Origin: Streptomyces sp. NBC_01788
GTDB lineage: Bacteria; Actinomycetota; Actinomycetes; Streptomycetales; Streptomycetaceae
Reading direction: 5' to 3'
Assembly: GCF_035917575.1 (NCBI RefSeq)
Contig: NZ_CP109090.1
Span: forward strand, 7,936,001-8,000,000
DNA: 64,000 nucleotides
Part shown: piece by piece, positions 1 through 7,822 of the stretch
Layout of the letters: every line of letters starts with the position of its first letter
Numbering within the stretch: position 1 is the stretch's first letter
The notes under the pieces: model-generated
What the model saw: only the letters and a program-made list of their open reading frames with translations
What the model was told of the DNA's origin: nothing
Databases searched by the model: none
Made by a program: the position numbers and the translations under genes

Positions 1-291
1 GAGGGCGAGGGGATGAAGGACACGGCTGTGCCGTACGCGGCAGGCAGCGTCACGAGCAGCAATGGGCGGGTTCTGTTAAGTCCCCGCACAACAGAAGACA
101 CCGAGCCGGTCGCTCCTTCGCACGTCTGGCTGAGGGTGCGGTCGGGGTGGCCCCGGATCAGTGCTCCGCCCCTGTCTGGTCGCCCGCCATCCAAACACCC
201 ACCCCGAGCAAGATCAACATGGCAGGAACAGTGGCCACACCCGTCTCCGCACCGGCCCGACCAGCCAGATCACGATCTACAGCCGACGTCT
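1..291. other. No recognisable gene
   Basis: Open frames exist here because of the GC content, but none has a recognisable protein family, a convincing ribosome-binding site or a conserved motif. The stretch lies downstream of the minus-strand acetyltransferase and may hold its terminator, but I saw no strong hairpin. Confidence 0.5.
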
Positions 292-1209
292 CTAGACCAC
301 CCCCAGGCTCTTCCGGCAGACCGTGGAGCTGTGGCGAACCCTCATGCCCACGCGTAGGTACAGGGTGAGCGCGCCGGTTTCGGAATGCGTGCCGAGGGTG
401 CACGTCCGCCGGCCTTGCCGATGGAAGGCGCGGAAGGCGTGAAGCAGGAGCAGGCGGGCGATGCCCTGGTTGCGGTGGTCACGGTGAACCGCGACCTGCT
501 CGATGTAGCCCTCGCCGGTCTCCGGTGGGTCCAACGCGATCGCGGCGCCGACCAGTTGGCCGCCGCTGAAGGCCAGCGCCGACAACGTGGGCGCGAATGT
601 GGGGCGCTCGACGGTGTGCCGGGCCCACTCCTGGTAGGAGTTGCGCCGCTGCTGCCACTCGTCGAAGGCGTCCTCGATGAGCTGGTGTGCGCGGTGCTCG
701 TCGCCCGGGCGGAATGGCCGGACCGTGACGCCCGCGGGAGGCTCCGGCACCGCGGGCTCGTCGGGCATGGCGAACTCCAGCAGCCATTCGGTCACCATCG
801 GCTCATACCCGCGGGAGCGCAGCAGCGCGACGGCCTCCGGGTCGTCGTCCGGCACGGTCTGGACGATCTGCACGCACCCTGCCTGGCGGGCACGGATTTC
901 GGCCCAGTCCAGGAGTGCGGCACCGAGACCGCGACTCCGGTGCCGGGGATGCACGTCGACCTCAGAGCGCCGGTCCACCCATGCGCGAGCGGCCAGATGC
1001 CCCGTCCGGTCGTGGATCAGTAGCGTGTCCAGCTCCGGGACCAGCCCCGGCCGGGCGAGGACGGCGGCGATGCCGCCGGCGTCGGTCCGCACCCGGCCGT
1101 ACAGCTCACGCTCGCAGGCCGAGACGAGGCGACGGACGTCGCTGATGTCATCGCCTGTCATCGGGCGTGCCCGGTAGCCGGCAGGCAGCGGTGGCACGAG
1201 TTCCGGCAT
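292..1209 (-). CDS. Tandem GNAT-family N-acetyltransferase
   Basis: The 305-residue protein carries two GNAT acetyl-CoA-binding folds in series. The first (about residues 12-145) has the pyrophosphate loop RSRGLGAALL near residue 92. The second (about 162-298) has RNQGIARLLLL near 246 after the strand YIEQVAVH. Tandem GNATs in actinomycetes acetylate small amines or antibiotics, but the substrate cannot be read here. The ATG at 1209 sits only 2 bases from the end of a MITE-like element, so no normal ribosome-binding site precedes it. Translation may start inside the element or at the later Met 17. Family assignment is secure; function is not. Confidence 0.88.
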   Translation of the reverse strand: MPELVPPLPAGYRARPMTGDDISDVRRLVSACERELYGRVRTDAGGIAAVLARPGLVPELDTLLIHDRTGHLAARAWVDRRSEVDVHPRHRSRGLGAALLDWAEIRARQAGCVQIVQTVPDDDPEAVALLRSRGYEPMVTEWLLEFAMPDEPAVPEPPAGVTVRPFRPGDEHRAHQLIEDAFDEWQQRRNSYQEWARHTVERPTFAPTLSALAFSGGQLVGAAIALDPPETGEGYIEQVAVHRDHRNQGIARLLLLHAFRAFHRQGRRTCTLGTHSETGALTLYLRVGMRVRHSSTVCRKSLGVV

Positions 1210-1211
1210 GG

Positions 1212-1438
1212 CTAGTGCCGCGGCAGGTGACGTTTGCCCGTGAAGGAGCGGCGTCCGGTGCGTGCTCTGGGGGTCCCCCCTGCTCGAAGAGCTTGGGGGA
1301 GTGCCGGCCGGAAGTCCTCGTACTGGACGTACTTGGGCTTTCGGCCGGTGCGGCGAGTGGGGGTCCCCCCTGCTCGAAGAGCTCGGGGGAGCGTGCCGGG
1401 CGTCGCGACGGGGCGAACGCTGCCTGTCGGGGCACTAG
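1212..1438. mobile_element. MITE-like element with CTAG ends
   Basis: A 227-bp non-coding element begins CTAGTGCC (1212) and ends GGCACTAG (1438). The outer 35-45 bases on each side form a long imperfect inverted repeat: GGCAGGTGACGTTTGCCC on the left against the complement of GGGCGAACGCTGCCTGTC on the right. Inside lie two direct copies of a G/C hairpin (1269-1307 and 1359-1398) and a central inverted repeat on GCCGGCCGGAAG and CTTTCGGCCGGTGC. It has no transposase. The CTAG at both ends fits a target duplication of the YTAR type used by part of the IS5 family, so it is probably a non-autonomous IS5-type derivative. That parentage is inference. Confidence 0.7.
1269..1398. repeat. Two direct copies of a G/C-rich hairpin repeat
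   Basis: Copy 1 (1269-1302) and copy 2 (1359-1392) share GGGGGTCCCCCCTGCTCGAA followed by GAGCT, T or C, then GGGGGAG. Each can fold with GCTC-GAA-GAGC at the tip and CCCCC/GGGGG below. Similar hairpins are, from memory, frequent between Streptomyces genes. Both copies are part of the MITE-like element. Confidence 0.7.
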
Positions 1439-1666
1439 CTACTCCCAGGACGTCGGATCCGCCACAGCCGGCGGCGGCACGGACGCGGCACCGCGACAGT
1501 CTCGCGGTGGAGCCGGCGCGAAACAAGGGACCAACCCGCGCCGGACTTCGGAAGGCCGTCGAAGCGGACCAGGCAACTGGACCACGGCCTCATCGAGAAG
1601 CTGTGGGAGGAGGCGCACCTCAGGAATCCGATTGCTCCTTCGCGGCCGGCTGCGCAGCCTGTTGGG

Positions 1667-2530
1667 ATGCGCTTCTCCATCAACGTTCCGAACTTCGGAG
1701 ACTTCGCGGACCCTTGCAACGTGGCCACCGCGGCCGCTGCCGCCGAAGAGGCCGGCTGGGACGGGCTCTTCGTCTGGGACCACGTACTGCATCGGCAACA
1801 CCAGGGCCGCCCCTTCGCAGACCCCTGGATGCTGCTGACCGCGGCCGCGCTCGCGACCTCCCGGATCCGACTGGGCGCCCTGTTGACGCCGGTCCCGCGT
1901 TACCGTCCGCAGCAACTCGCCCGCCAGGTGGCCACCCTGGACCATCTCAGCGGCGGCCGGGTGATCTTCGCCGCCGGGCTGGGCGGCCCGATCGAGGACG
2001 AGTACCGCAGCTTCGGCGACGCCGCCGACCCACGCCTCCTCGCCGAGCGGCTGGACGAGGGACTGGACCTGTTGAGGCGATACTGGTCCGGCGAGCCGGT
2101 GAACCACCGCGGCCGGCACTACGAGGCCCGGAACGTGGCGCTACTGCCCGCCCCCGTGCAGCGTCCCCGTCCACCGGTGTGGATCGGCGGGTTCTGGCCG
2201 CGTCGCCCGCCCATGCGGCGAGCAGCGCGGTGGGACGGCGTGGTGCCGCTCTTCGAGACGGCCCGTCATGGTCATGTACCGGACGCGTCCGAAGTGCGCG
2301 ATCTCGTCGGCTATGTACGCAAACACCGTACGGCCGGGGCCGAGTTGCCCTTCGAGTTCGTGCTGGGCGGTGCCACGTCCCCGGACGCGGCCGAGGCCAG
2401 GGACGTGATCGGCCCGCTGCGCGACGCCGGCGCCACCTGGTGGGACGAACGACAAGTGCAGACCGGCTTCGACCTCGACCGCCTGCCGCCAGTACTGCGC
2501 CGCATGGAGGCGGGGCCGCCGGTGTTCTGA
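1667..2530 (+). CDS. LLM-class (luciferase-like) flavin-dependent oxidoreductase
   Basis: The 287-residue protein has the luciferase-like TIM-barrel pattern: RFSINVPNFGDF at the N-terminus, GLFVWDHV in the second strand region, a TSRIRLGALLTPV strand, LDHLSGGRVIFAAGLGG, and PRPPVWIGGF near 165-175. The family uses F420H2 or FMNH2 for hydride transfer or monooxygenation in the cytoplasm; GAL and GGR positions fit the F420-type branch common in Streptomyces. It stands alone, 228 bp after the MITE-like element and in front of the regulator operon. No substrate can be assigned. The intergenic stretch before it holds a 7-bp-stem hairpin at 1490-1508. Confidence 0.88.
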   Translation: MRFSINVPNFGDFADPCNVATAAAAAEEAGWDGLFVWDHVLHRQHQGRPFADPWMLLTAAALATSRIRLGALLTPVPRYRPQQLARQVATLDHLSGGRVIFAAGLGGPIEDEYRSFGDAADPRLLAERLDEGLDLLRRYWSGEPVNHRGRHYEARNVALLPAPVQRPRPPVWIGGFWPRRPPMRRAARWDGVVPLFETARHGHVPDASEVRDLVGYVRKHRTAGAELPFEFVLGGATSPDAAEARDVIGPLRDAGATWWDERQVQTGFDLDRLPPVLRRMEAGPPVF

Positions 2531-2593
2531 TGAGCCGGGTGGTCCGGGCGACGGCGGAGCGCCCAGGCCCCCGCGAACGCGCCGTCAGCAGAC

Positions 2594-2609
2594 GACAACG
2601 ATCGTTGTC
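2594..2609. promoter_or_regulatory. 16-bp perfect palindrome, candidate operator
   Basis: GACAACGATCGTTGTC is a perfect palindrome about 90 bases before the HTH regulator. A degenerate copy follows (AAACGATCCTTTGTAC, about 2618-2634). This arrangement is typical of an autoregulatory operator for the downstream gene. Binding is inferred, not shown. Confidence 0.5.
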
Positions 2610-2696
2610 CGGGCTGAAAACGATCCTTTGTACGACGGGTGTCGTCCGCATAGGCTGCACGCCACACCACAACTGATGAGAACCGGGAGACAACCG

Positions 2697-3311
2697 GTGA
2701 GGCCCAAGTCGTCCCTCCCTGAGACGCTTCAGCGATTAGACGCGCTCGTCGAAGATCAGCGGTTGAACCGTGCGGAACTCCTCGACCCACGTCGGCTGGC
2801 AGAGAACACGGCTCTGCCGGAAAGCACCGTCCGCACGCTCCTCGCCGGGGGAACACCACCCCGTGAGGAGGTTGGTGAACGGGTCTGCGCACGGATGAGA
2901 ACTCTCGCCGACGCCCACCTGGCCCGGACCGGGAGACGAAAGCCGGAGCTGGTCGCCGCCGTGCACCGGCAGTGCGGCGTATCCGAGGTGTGGGCCCGGC
3001 AGATCATCGACGGCAGGAAGGTTCCCTCCGTCGAACTCCTCCACGCCCTGGTGAAGTTCTTCGACCTCGACGACGCGAGAGAAGCGTTCTTCACCGACGA
3101 GGCCCCCGACGCCCTCAACCGGGCGCTGCTGCCGATCCTGGACACCTACGAGCACCCCGAACAGGACCCCGTCCAGGCGCTGATGAAGAAGTACGGCGTG
3201 GTCGCCACGGACATGCGCCACCACGGAAGCCTGACCGCCGAGCAGCTCGAGACGCTCCTTGCCGGCGTCATCAAGTCCGTCATGCCCCCACAGGAGGACA
3301 ACGGCCGATGA
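2697..3311 (+). CDS. XRE-like helix-turn-helix regulator, bldA-type TTA codon
   Basis: I choose the GTG at 2697 because GGGAG lies 7 bases before it, giving 204 residues. An HTH-like N-terminal part (PRRLAENTALPESTVRTLLAGG) is followed by a second one (CGVSEVWARQIIDGRKVPSVELLHALVKFF) that resembles a Cro/CI-type DNA-binding helix pair. Codon 14 is TTA (2736-2738), so expression may depend on bldA tRNA. The stop overlaps the next ATG by 4 bases, which makes this the first gene of a coupled four-gene operon. Related actinomycete sets pair such regulators with an HExxH protein. A palindrome upstream may be its own site. Confidence 0.75.
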   Translation: MRPKSSLPETLQRLDALVEDQRLNRAELLDPRRLAENTALPESTVRTLLAGGTPPREEVGERVCARMRTLADAHLARTGRRKPELVAAVHRQCGVSEVWARQIIDGRKVPSVELLHALVKFFDLDDAREAFFTDEAPDALNRALLPILDTYEHPEQDPVQALMKKYGVVATDMRHHGSLTAEQLETLLAGVIKSVMPPQEDNGR

Positions 3312-3922
3312 GTACCCGCGCCATGAAGTCTCTGCTCACCACCCTCGGCAGGGAAGCATCCAGGACCGTCCGGCGGCCCGACGAACCGAGGGCCGTCATG
3401 AACGCGTTCTGCCAGGCCATGAGCGCACGCACGGGCCGCCCTGTCCAACTGGCCTTCCGCTCGTTCCCCGCGGACCTGCCCGTCCCGGTCTCCGGCATGA
3501 GGATCGACTTCGGTGAGCGCTCCGTCATCGTGGTCGAGCAGAGCATGCACCCCGAGGCCCAGCTCGTCATCCTCGGGCACGAGCTGTGGCACGAGGAGAA
3601 CGGTGACTGCGGCCACCACGTCGCCGGCATGAACGCGGCGGCCCGCGCCACCACCGGCGTGGCGCCCGAAGCCGTGCGGCGAGCGGTCGAGCAGATCCTC
3701 ACCACGGAGGAAGTCCCACGGGACGCCCTCCTGACCGTCGCAGCCCGGTCCGACTCGGTCGACAGCCAGGAAGTGGACGCCGAGACCTTCGGCCTGCTCT
3801 TCGGCCGTGAGGTCCGCACGTGGGTGACCGGCCGGTACGCGGAGAGCCCGGTCAGCGCGACCACCGTGGAGGGCCGCCTGAACCTGTCGCTGCTTAACCG
3901 GGGCGGGCGCCTTCTCCGATGA
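3308..3922 (+). CDS. HExxH metallopeptidase-like (ImmA/IrrE-type) protein
   Basis: The 204-residue soluble protein contains LVILGHELWHEENGDCGHH around residues 78-96. The HELWH core is a zinc-binding HExxH motif like that of ImmA/IrrE proteins, which cleave or inactivate partner XRE repressors. Many annotation pipelines call this family a toxin component next to an XRE gene. It overlaps the regulator (ATGA, 3308-3311) and the membrane protein downstream (3919-3922), so the three are made together. The usual third zinc ligand is not obvious. I infer that it acts on the neighbouring regulator; no evidence shows it is toxic. Confidence 0.75.
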   Translation: MSTRAMKSLLTTLGREASRTVRRPDEPRAVMNAFCQAMSARTGRPVQLAFRSFPADLPVPVSGMRIDFGERSVIVVEQSMHPEAQLVILGHELWHEENGDCGHHVAGMNAAARATTGVAPEAVRRAVEQILTTEEVPRDALLTVAARSDSVDSQEVDAETFGLLFGREVRTWVTGRYAESPVSATTVEGRLNLSLLNRGGRLLR

Positions 3923-5106
3923 GCCCCCACTTCCATGTGCCGTACCTGCTGCCCACCGCTCTGCTCGCCATCGCGCTCGCCTTCAAGACGCCGACCTTCT
4001 TACGCGCCTGGCGCGACCCCGACGTCAGGGCGACCACCCTGCTGCTCACCTGGGCCACGGCCGTCCTCGTCGTGATCAACCCGATCAACATTCACCGGCT
4101 CAACGTACTGACCGGCGTCCCCAACATCGCGGCGCCGTGGGCGTACTCGTTTCTCACCGCGTTCAACGCGACCGGCCTGACCATGATCATCCGATGGCGG
4201 GAGGCACCCTCCGAAGGCCGTCGGCGGCGGATGATCCGCATCTACTGGATCTACGCGGCCGTCGGAGTCGGCCTCTGGGCGACGTTCCTCCTGGCCCACG
4301 CCCCCGAACCCCGCGTCTACGACCTCGACACCTACTACGCCTGCACGCCCTGGATGCGCGAGCACATCCTGCTGTACGTGCTCGCGCACATGGTGTCAGC
4401 CCTGGTCGCCACCTACATGCTGTGGCGGTGGCTGCCCGAAGTGACCAACCGGTGGCTGAAGACCGGCGTGGTCTTCCTGCAACTCGGGTTCGCCTCCGGG
4501 CTGGTCTTCGACGTCACCAAGCTGATCGCGGTGAGCGCCCGCTGGTTCGGAGCCGACCTCGATGTTCTCAGCACCAAGGCCGCGCCTCCCTTCGCGCTCA
4601 TGGAAGCCATTCTGGTCGCCCTCGGGTTCATCGCCCCGCAGACCGGGCCTGCCCTGCAACGGTGGAGCCGGGACCAGCGTGACTACCGGCGGCTGCGGTC
4701 CCTGTGGCGCGTGGTCCGCGTCGTCAGGACCGCCGCGGCCACCGCCCGGCTCGGCTTCTGGGCCCCGGTCGATCTGCGCCTGATGCAGCGCCGGCAGCGC
4801 ATCCATGACGCGCTGCGCCTGCTCGCCCCCTACCTCGACCAGGGCCTCTACCGGCAGGCGTACGAGGCGGCCGCGGCCGCCCACGGCGCCGACGAGGCCC
4901 ACGGGATCGCCGGGGCCGTCGCCGTCCAGGCCGCGACCGACGCGTACCGCGACCAGACCCCCATCGTCGGCGGCCGGCCCCAGCAGGCCGCACCCGACAT
5001 CGCCGACCACATCGACGCCGTCTCCCGGGCCCTGTCCCGCCCCCGCCTCATCGGCAGCATCCGCCGGCGGGTGACCAGCACAGAGAGCGTGACCGCACAT
5101 GCCTGA
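3919..5106 (+). CDS. MAB_1171c-type integral membrane protein
   Basis: The 395-residue protein has about seven hydrophobic segments in its first 235 residues (for example YLLPTALLAIALAF, TTLLLTWATAVLVVI, IYWIYAAVGVGLWATFLLA, FALMEAILVALGFIAP). A charged C-terminal part of about 150 residues is probably cytoplasmic. It resembles the MAB_1171c putative transporter family found beside XRE/HExxH pairs in Streptomyces. No transport motif proves a substrate. The gene has a TTA codon at 4000-4002 (codon 28). It overlaps both neighbours by a few bases, so it belongs to the same operon. Confidence 0.7.
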   Translation: MSPHFHVPYLLPTALLAIALAFKTPTFLRAWRDPDVRATTLLLTWATAVLVVINPINIHRLNVLTGVPNIAAPWAYSFLTAFNATGLTMIIRWREAPSEGRRRRMIRIYWIYAAVGVGLWATFLLAHAPEPRVYDLDTYYACTPWMREHILLYVLAHMVSALVATYMLWRWLPEVTNRWLKTGVVFLQLGFASGLVFDVTKLIAVSARWFGADLDVLSTKAAPPFALMEAILVALGFIAPQTGPALQRWSRDQRDYRRLRSLWRVVRVVRTAAATARLGFWAPVDLRLMQRRQRIHDALRLLAPYLDQGLYRQAYEAAAAAHGADEAHGIAGAVAVQAATDAYRDQTPIVGGRPQQAAPDIADHIDAVSRALSRPRLIGSIRRRVTSTESVTAHA

Positions 5107-6496
5107 CACAACCGCCCGCCGGCCCACCGCCATCGTCATCGGCGCCAGCGCCGCGGGTCTTCTCGCCGCCGCCGCGCTCACCGACCACGCCGACGTCACC
5201 CTCCTCGAACGGGACACCCTGCCCGACGGCCCCGAGCCCCGCCGCGGCGTTCCCCAGGCCCGACATGCCCACCTGGTGTGGAGCGGCGGCGTACGCGCTT
5301 TCAACGACCTGGTGCCCGGCCTCGTGGACGGCGTCGTCGCCGAGGGCGGCCGCCTGGTCCACATCATGGGCGACATGGTCTCCCGCGCCCCCAACGAGGT
5401 GTGGTTCCGCCGTTTCACGGCGACGCACCACCGCAACCTCGTCAGCTCCCGCGATCTCCTCGACGCCGTGCTGCGCCGGCACGTCCTCGCCGACCAGCGA
5501 ATAACGCTCCGTCAGGACACCACCGCCCTGGCCCTCGTGGGCGACGCCGACCGTGTCACCGGTGTCCAGGTCCGCACGGGCGACGACACGTCCGTCCTCA
5601 CCGCCGACCTCGTCATCGACGCCTCCGGCCGCGGATCCCGCGCCCCCCGGTGGCTCGAGGACCTCGGCCTGCCCCGCGTCACCGAGCGGGAAGTCAACGC
5701 CGGCGTCGCCTACGCCACCCGCGTCTACCGCGCACCGGGCACCACCGCCGACAGGGACTTCCCCCTCGTCAACGTCCAGGCCAACCCCGCACACGCGCCC
5801 GGCCAGGGCGGGATCATCCTCCCCGTGGAGGGCGGCCGCTGGATCGTCACGCTCTCCGGCACCCGCGGCGGCGAACCCACCGGCGACCCCGACGCGTTCG
5901 TCGACTTCGCGCTCGGCCTGGGCGACCCCGTCATCGGGGAACTGCTCAAGACCGCCGAGCCGCTCGGCGACGTCGCCACCACACGCAGCACCGCCAACCG
6001 CCGCCGCTACTACGAGAAACTCGCCCGTTGGCCCGACGGGTTCACCGTCCTCGGCGACGCCATCGCCGGATACAACCCCGTCTACGGCCACGGCCTCACC
6101 GTCGCCGCTCAGGGCGCCCTCGCCGTCCGCGACACCCTGCGCACCACCCCGGTCACGGCCCCTGGTCTCGCGCGCCGCCTCCAGCGCGTCGCGGCCCGGC
6201 CCGTCGCCGCCGCCTGGGACCTGGCCGTCGGCCAGGACGCGTTCTACCCCGGCGCCAGTGTCACCCCGCCCACCGCAGTGGAGCGCTGCCTCGCCGCGTT
6301 CGTCGACCGGGCAGTGGCCACCGGCGCCCGCAACCCGCGCGCGCTCGGCGCCCTCCTGGACGTGATGAGCATGGAGAAGCCGGCGACCCGCCTGTTCTCC
6401 CCGGACATGCTCGTCCCGATGCTGCTCGGACCGAAGCGGCCGTTCCTGGCCAAGCCGCCCCTCACCGACGACGAGCGGTCGGCCGCCAACCCCTGA
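5099..6496 (+). CDS. FAD-dependent monooxygenase/oxidoreductase
   Basis: The 465-residue protein starts with a Rossmann FAD-binding motif (AIVIGASAAGLLAAAAL, about residues 11-27), then ERDTLP, LVSSRDLLDAVLRRHV, a DASGRGSRAP signature near 180 and the second FAD motif FTVLGDAIAGYNPVYGHGLTVAAQGA near 320. This matches class A flavin monooxygenases and the geranylgeranyl-reductase-like group. It overlaps the membrane protein gene by 8 bases and ends the four-gene operon. A strong hairpin follows. Together the operon suggests a regulated oxidative modification linked to a membrane component, but the substrate is unknown. Confidence 0.83.
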   Translation: MPDTTARRPTAIVIGASAAGLLAAAALTDHADVTLLERDTLPDGPEPRRGVPQARHAHLVWSGGVRAFNDLVPGLVDGVVAEGGRLVHIMGDMVSRAPNEVWFRRFTATHHRNLVSSRDLLDAVLRRHVLADQRITLRQDTTALALVGDADRVTGVQVRTGDDTSVLTADLVIDASGRGSRAPRWLEDLGLPRVTEREVNAGVAYATRVYRAPGTTADRDFPLVNVQANPAHAPGQGGIILPVEGGRWIVTLSGTRGGEPTGDPDAFVDFALGLGDPVIGELLKTAEPLGDVATTRSTANRRRYYEKLARWPDGFTVLGDAIAGYNPVYGHGLTVAAQGALAVRDTLRTTPVTAPGLARRLQRVAARPVAAAWDLAVGQDAFYPGASVTPPTAVERCLAAFVDRAVATGARNPRALGALLDVMSMEKPATRLFSPDMLVPMLLGPKRPFLAKPPLTDDERSAANP

Positions 6497-6531
6497 CCAG
6501 GATCATCCTCGCTCGACCGGGCAAGACACTG

Positions 6532-6560
6532 GGGCCCCGTACGGCTGACGTACGGGGCCC
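6532..6560. terminator. Bidirectional hairpin terminator
   Basis: A perfect 12-bp stem GGGCCCCGTACG / CGTACGGGGCCC encloses the loop GCTGA. It lies between the convergent FAD oxidoreductase and GNAT genes. It lacks a T tract, as is usual in Streptomyces. Confidence 0.8.
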
Positions 6561-6594
6561 TGCCGTTCCTCGAACCGGGCACGCGGGCTTGCCG

Positions 6595-7146
6595 TCACTG
6601 GCGGTGGGCACGCCATTCCGGGGCGAGGACCGCCCACATCTCCTTGTCGTAACGGGTACCGCCGTAGGGCCAGTACTCGCGCCGCACACCCTCGAGGGTC
6701 ATGCCGAGCCGCTTGGCCACCGCGGAACTGCGCCCGTTGTCGGCCCGGCAGTGCCACTCGGCCCGGTGCACCCCGCGGGAGGTGAACGCCCACTCCAGCA
6801 AGGTGCGGCACGCCTCCGTCACCAGGCCGTGCCCCTCGGCGGCCGGCTCCAGCCAGCAACCGATCTCGCACGAACCGGAGACGGAGTCGAAGTCCACGAA
6901 CATCACACCGCCGACCAGCACGCCGTCGAGCCAGATGCCGTAGATGCGGGCGCCGTCCGCGGCCTGGCGCTCCGCGTACCGGCGCAACGTGGCCCGCGCG
7001 CCGTCGACATCGTCGGTGACGAACTTCACCCCGACCCAGGGCCGGATGTGCTCCCGCGCCCGGTCCATATGGGCGGCGAACTCCTCGGCGTGCCATATCT
7101 CGAGCGGACGCAGAAGAGCGTTGTCCCGCAGCGGCAGGGAGAACAT
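6595..7146 (-). CDS. GNAT acetyltransferase, RimJ/RimL type
   Basis: The 183-residue protein fits the RimJ/RimL GNAT group: LRPLEIWHAEEFAAHMDR at the start, the acetyl-CoA region EIGCWLEPAAEGHGLVTEACRTLLEWAF around 100-127, and VAKRLGMTLEGVRREYW near 148. Members acetylate protein N-termini or small molecules. The ATG at 7146 was chosen because the reading frame upstream is only the antisense of the TetR gene. It is divergent from that TetR regulator with 48 bp between starts, so it may be a target of it. Confidence 0.85.
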   Translation of the reverse strand: MFSLPLRDNALLRPLEIWHAEEFAAHMDRAREHIRPWVGVKFVTDDVDGARATLRRYAERQAADGARIYGIWLDGVLVGGVMFVDFDSVSGSCEIGCWLEPAAEGHGLVTEACRTLLEWAFTSRGVHRAEWHCRADNGRSSAVAKRLGMTLEGVRREYWPYGGTRYDKEMWAVLAPEWRAHRQ

Positions 7147-7194
7147 GGTGACCCCATTCACACAACAAGCGTTATGGTTATGTACGGTAGCAGC

Positions 7195-7815
7195 ATGCCA
7201 CGCACCAAGGGGGATCACGAGGCCCGCCGGCGCGACGTCTCCGAAGCGGTCTGGCGGGTGCTGGCCGCGCACGGCTTCGGCGGACTGACCATGCGCGCCG
7301 TCGCCGCCGAACTCGACGCGACCACCGGCCTGCTCACCCACTACTTCCCCACCAAGCGCGACCTCGTCGTATACGCCCTGGACCTGCTCGAACTGCGCAG
7401 CGACGCCCGTCTTCGGCGTGCCGCGGGGAAAGGCATGTCCGCCGTGCGGGCCGCGCTCCTCGACGTCCTGCCGCTGACGGACGAGGCCACCGTCAGCAAC
7501 CGGATCTGGGTGTCCTCCTGGGACATCGCGCTCGCCGACCCCGAGCTGAGCGCCGACTACGCCGGCAAGTACGCGCGAAGCCGCGACAAGCTCCGCGACC
7601 TGGTCGCCGCGGCCCAGCAGCTCGGCGAACTGCCCGCAGGAGACGCGGCCCGCGTCGCGGCCGGCATCCAGTCCTTCGTGCTCGGCCTGGTCGTACAGGC
7701 CCTCCTCGACCCCGAGGCGTTCCCACCCCACCGCCAGATCGAGCTCCTGGACGACCACCTGGCGACGCTGGTCCTCCCGCCCTCGCCCGGTGACGGTCGG
7801 GCGGCCTCGTCCTGA
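7195..7815 (+). CDS. TetR-family transcriptional regulator
   Basis: The 206-residue protein has a TetR HTH at residues about 8-55 (DVSEAVWRVLAAHGFGGLTMRAVAAELDATTGLLTHYFPTK), with the typical LTHYF tail. The C-terminal all-helical half resembles the TetR_C_6 type. An alternative ATG at 7174 would add seven residues. The divergent position next to the GNAT gene and the short 48-bp spacer suggest it represses both. No clear palindrome was found in the spacer. Confidence 0.88.
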   Translation: MPRTKGDHEARRRDVSEAVWRVLAAHGFGGLTMRAVAAELDATTGLLTHYFPTKRDLVVYALDLLELRSDARLRRAAGKGMSAVRAALLDVLPLTDEATVSNRIWVSSWDIALADPELSADYAGKYARSRDKLRDLVAAAQQLGELPAGDAARVAAGIQSFVLGLVVQALLDPEAFPPHRQIELLDDHLATLVLPPSPGDGRAASS

Positions 7816-7822
7816 TGCGGCT

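Noticed and set aside
13..357. 114-codon open frame at the window start
   Set aside because: No ribosome-binding site, no family resemblance and biased Pro/Arg/Ser content typical of a shadow frame in GC-rich DNA.
1269..1398. CRISPR array
   Set aside because: Only two copies of a hairpin repeat inside a transposon-like element; no regular repeat-spacer pattern and no cas gene.
3308..3922. Calling the HExxH protein a proven toxin
   Set aside because: The toxin label for this family comes from gene order. Nothing in the sequence shows toxicity, so it is described as ImmA/IrrE-like.
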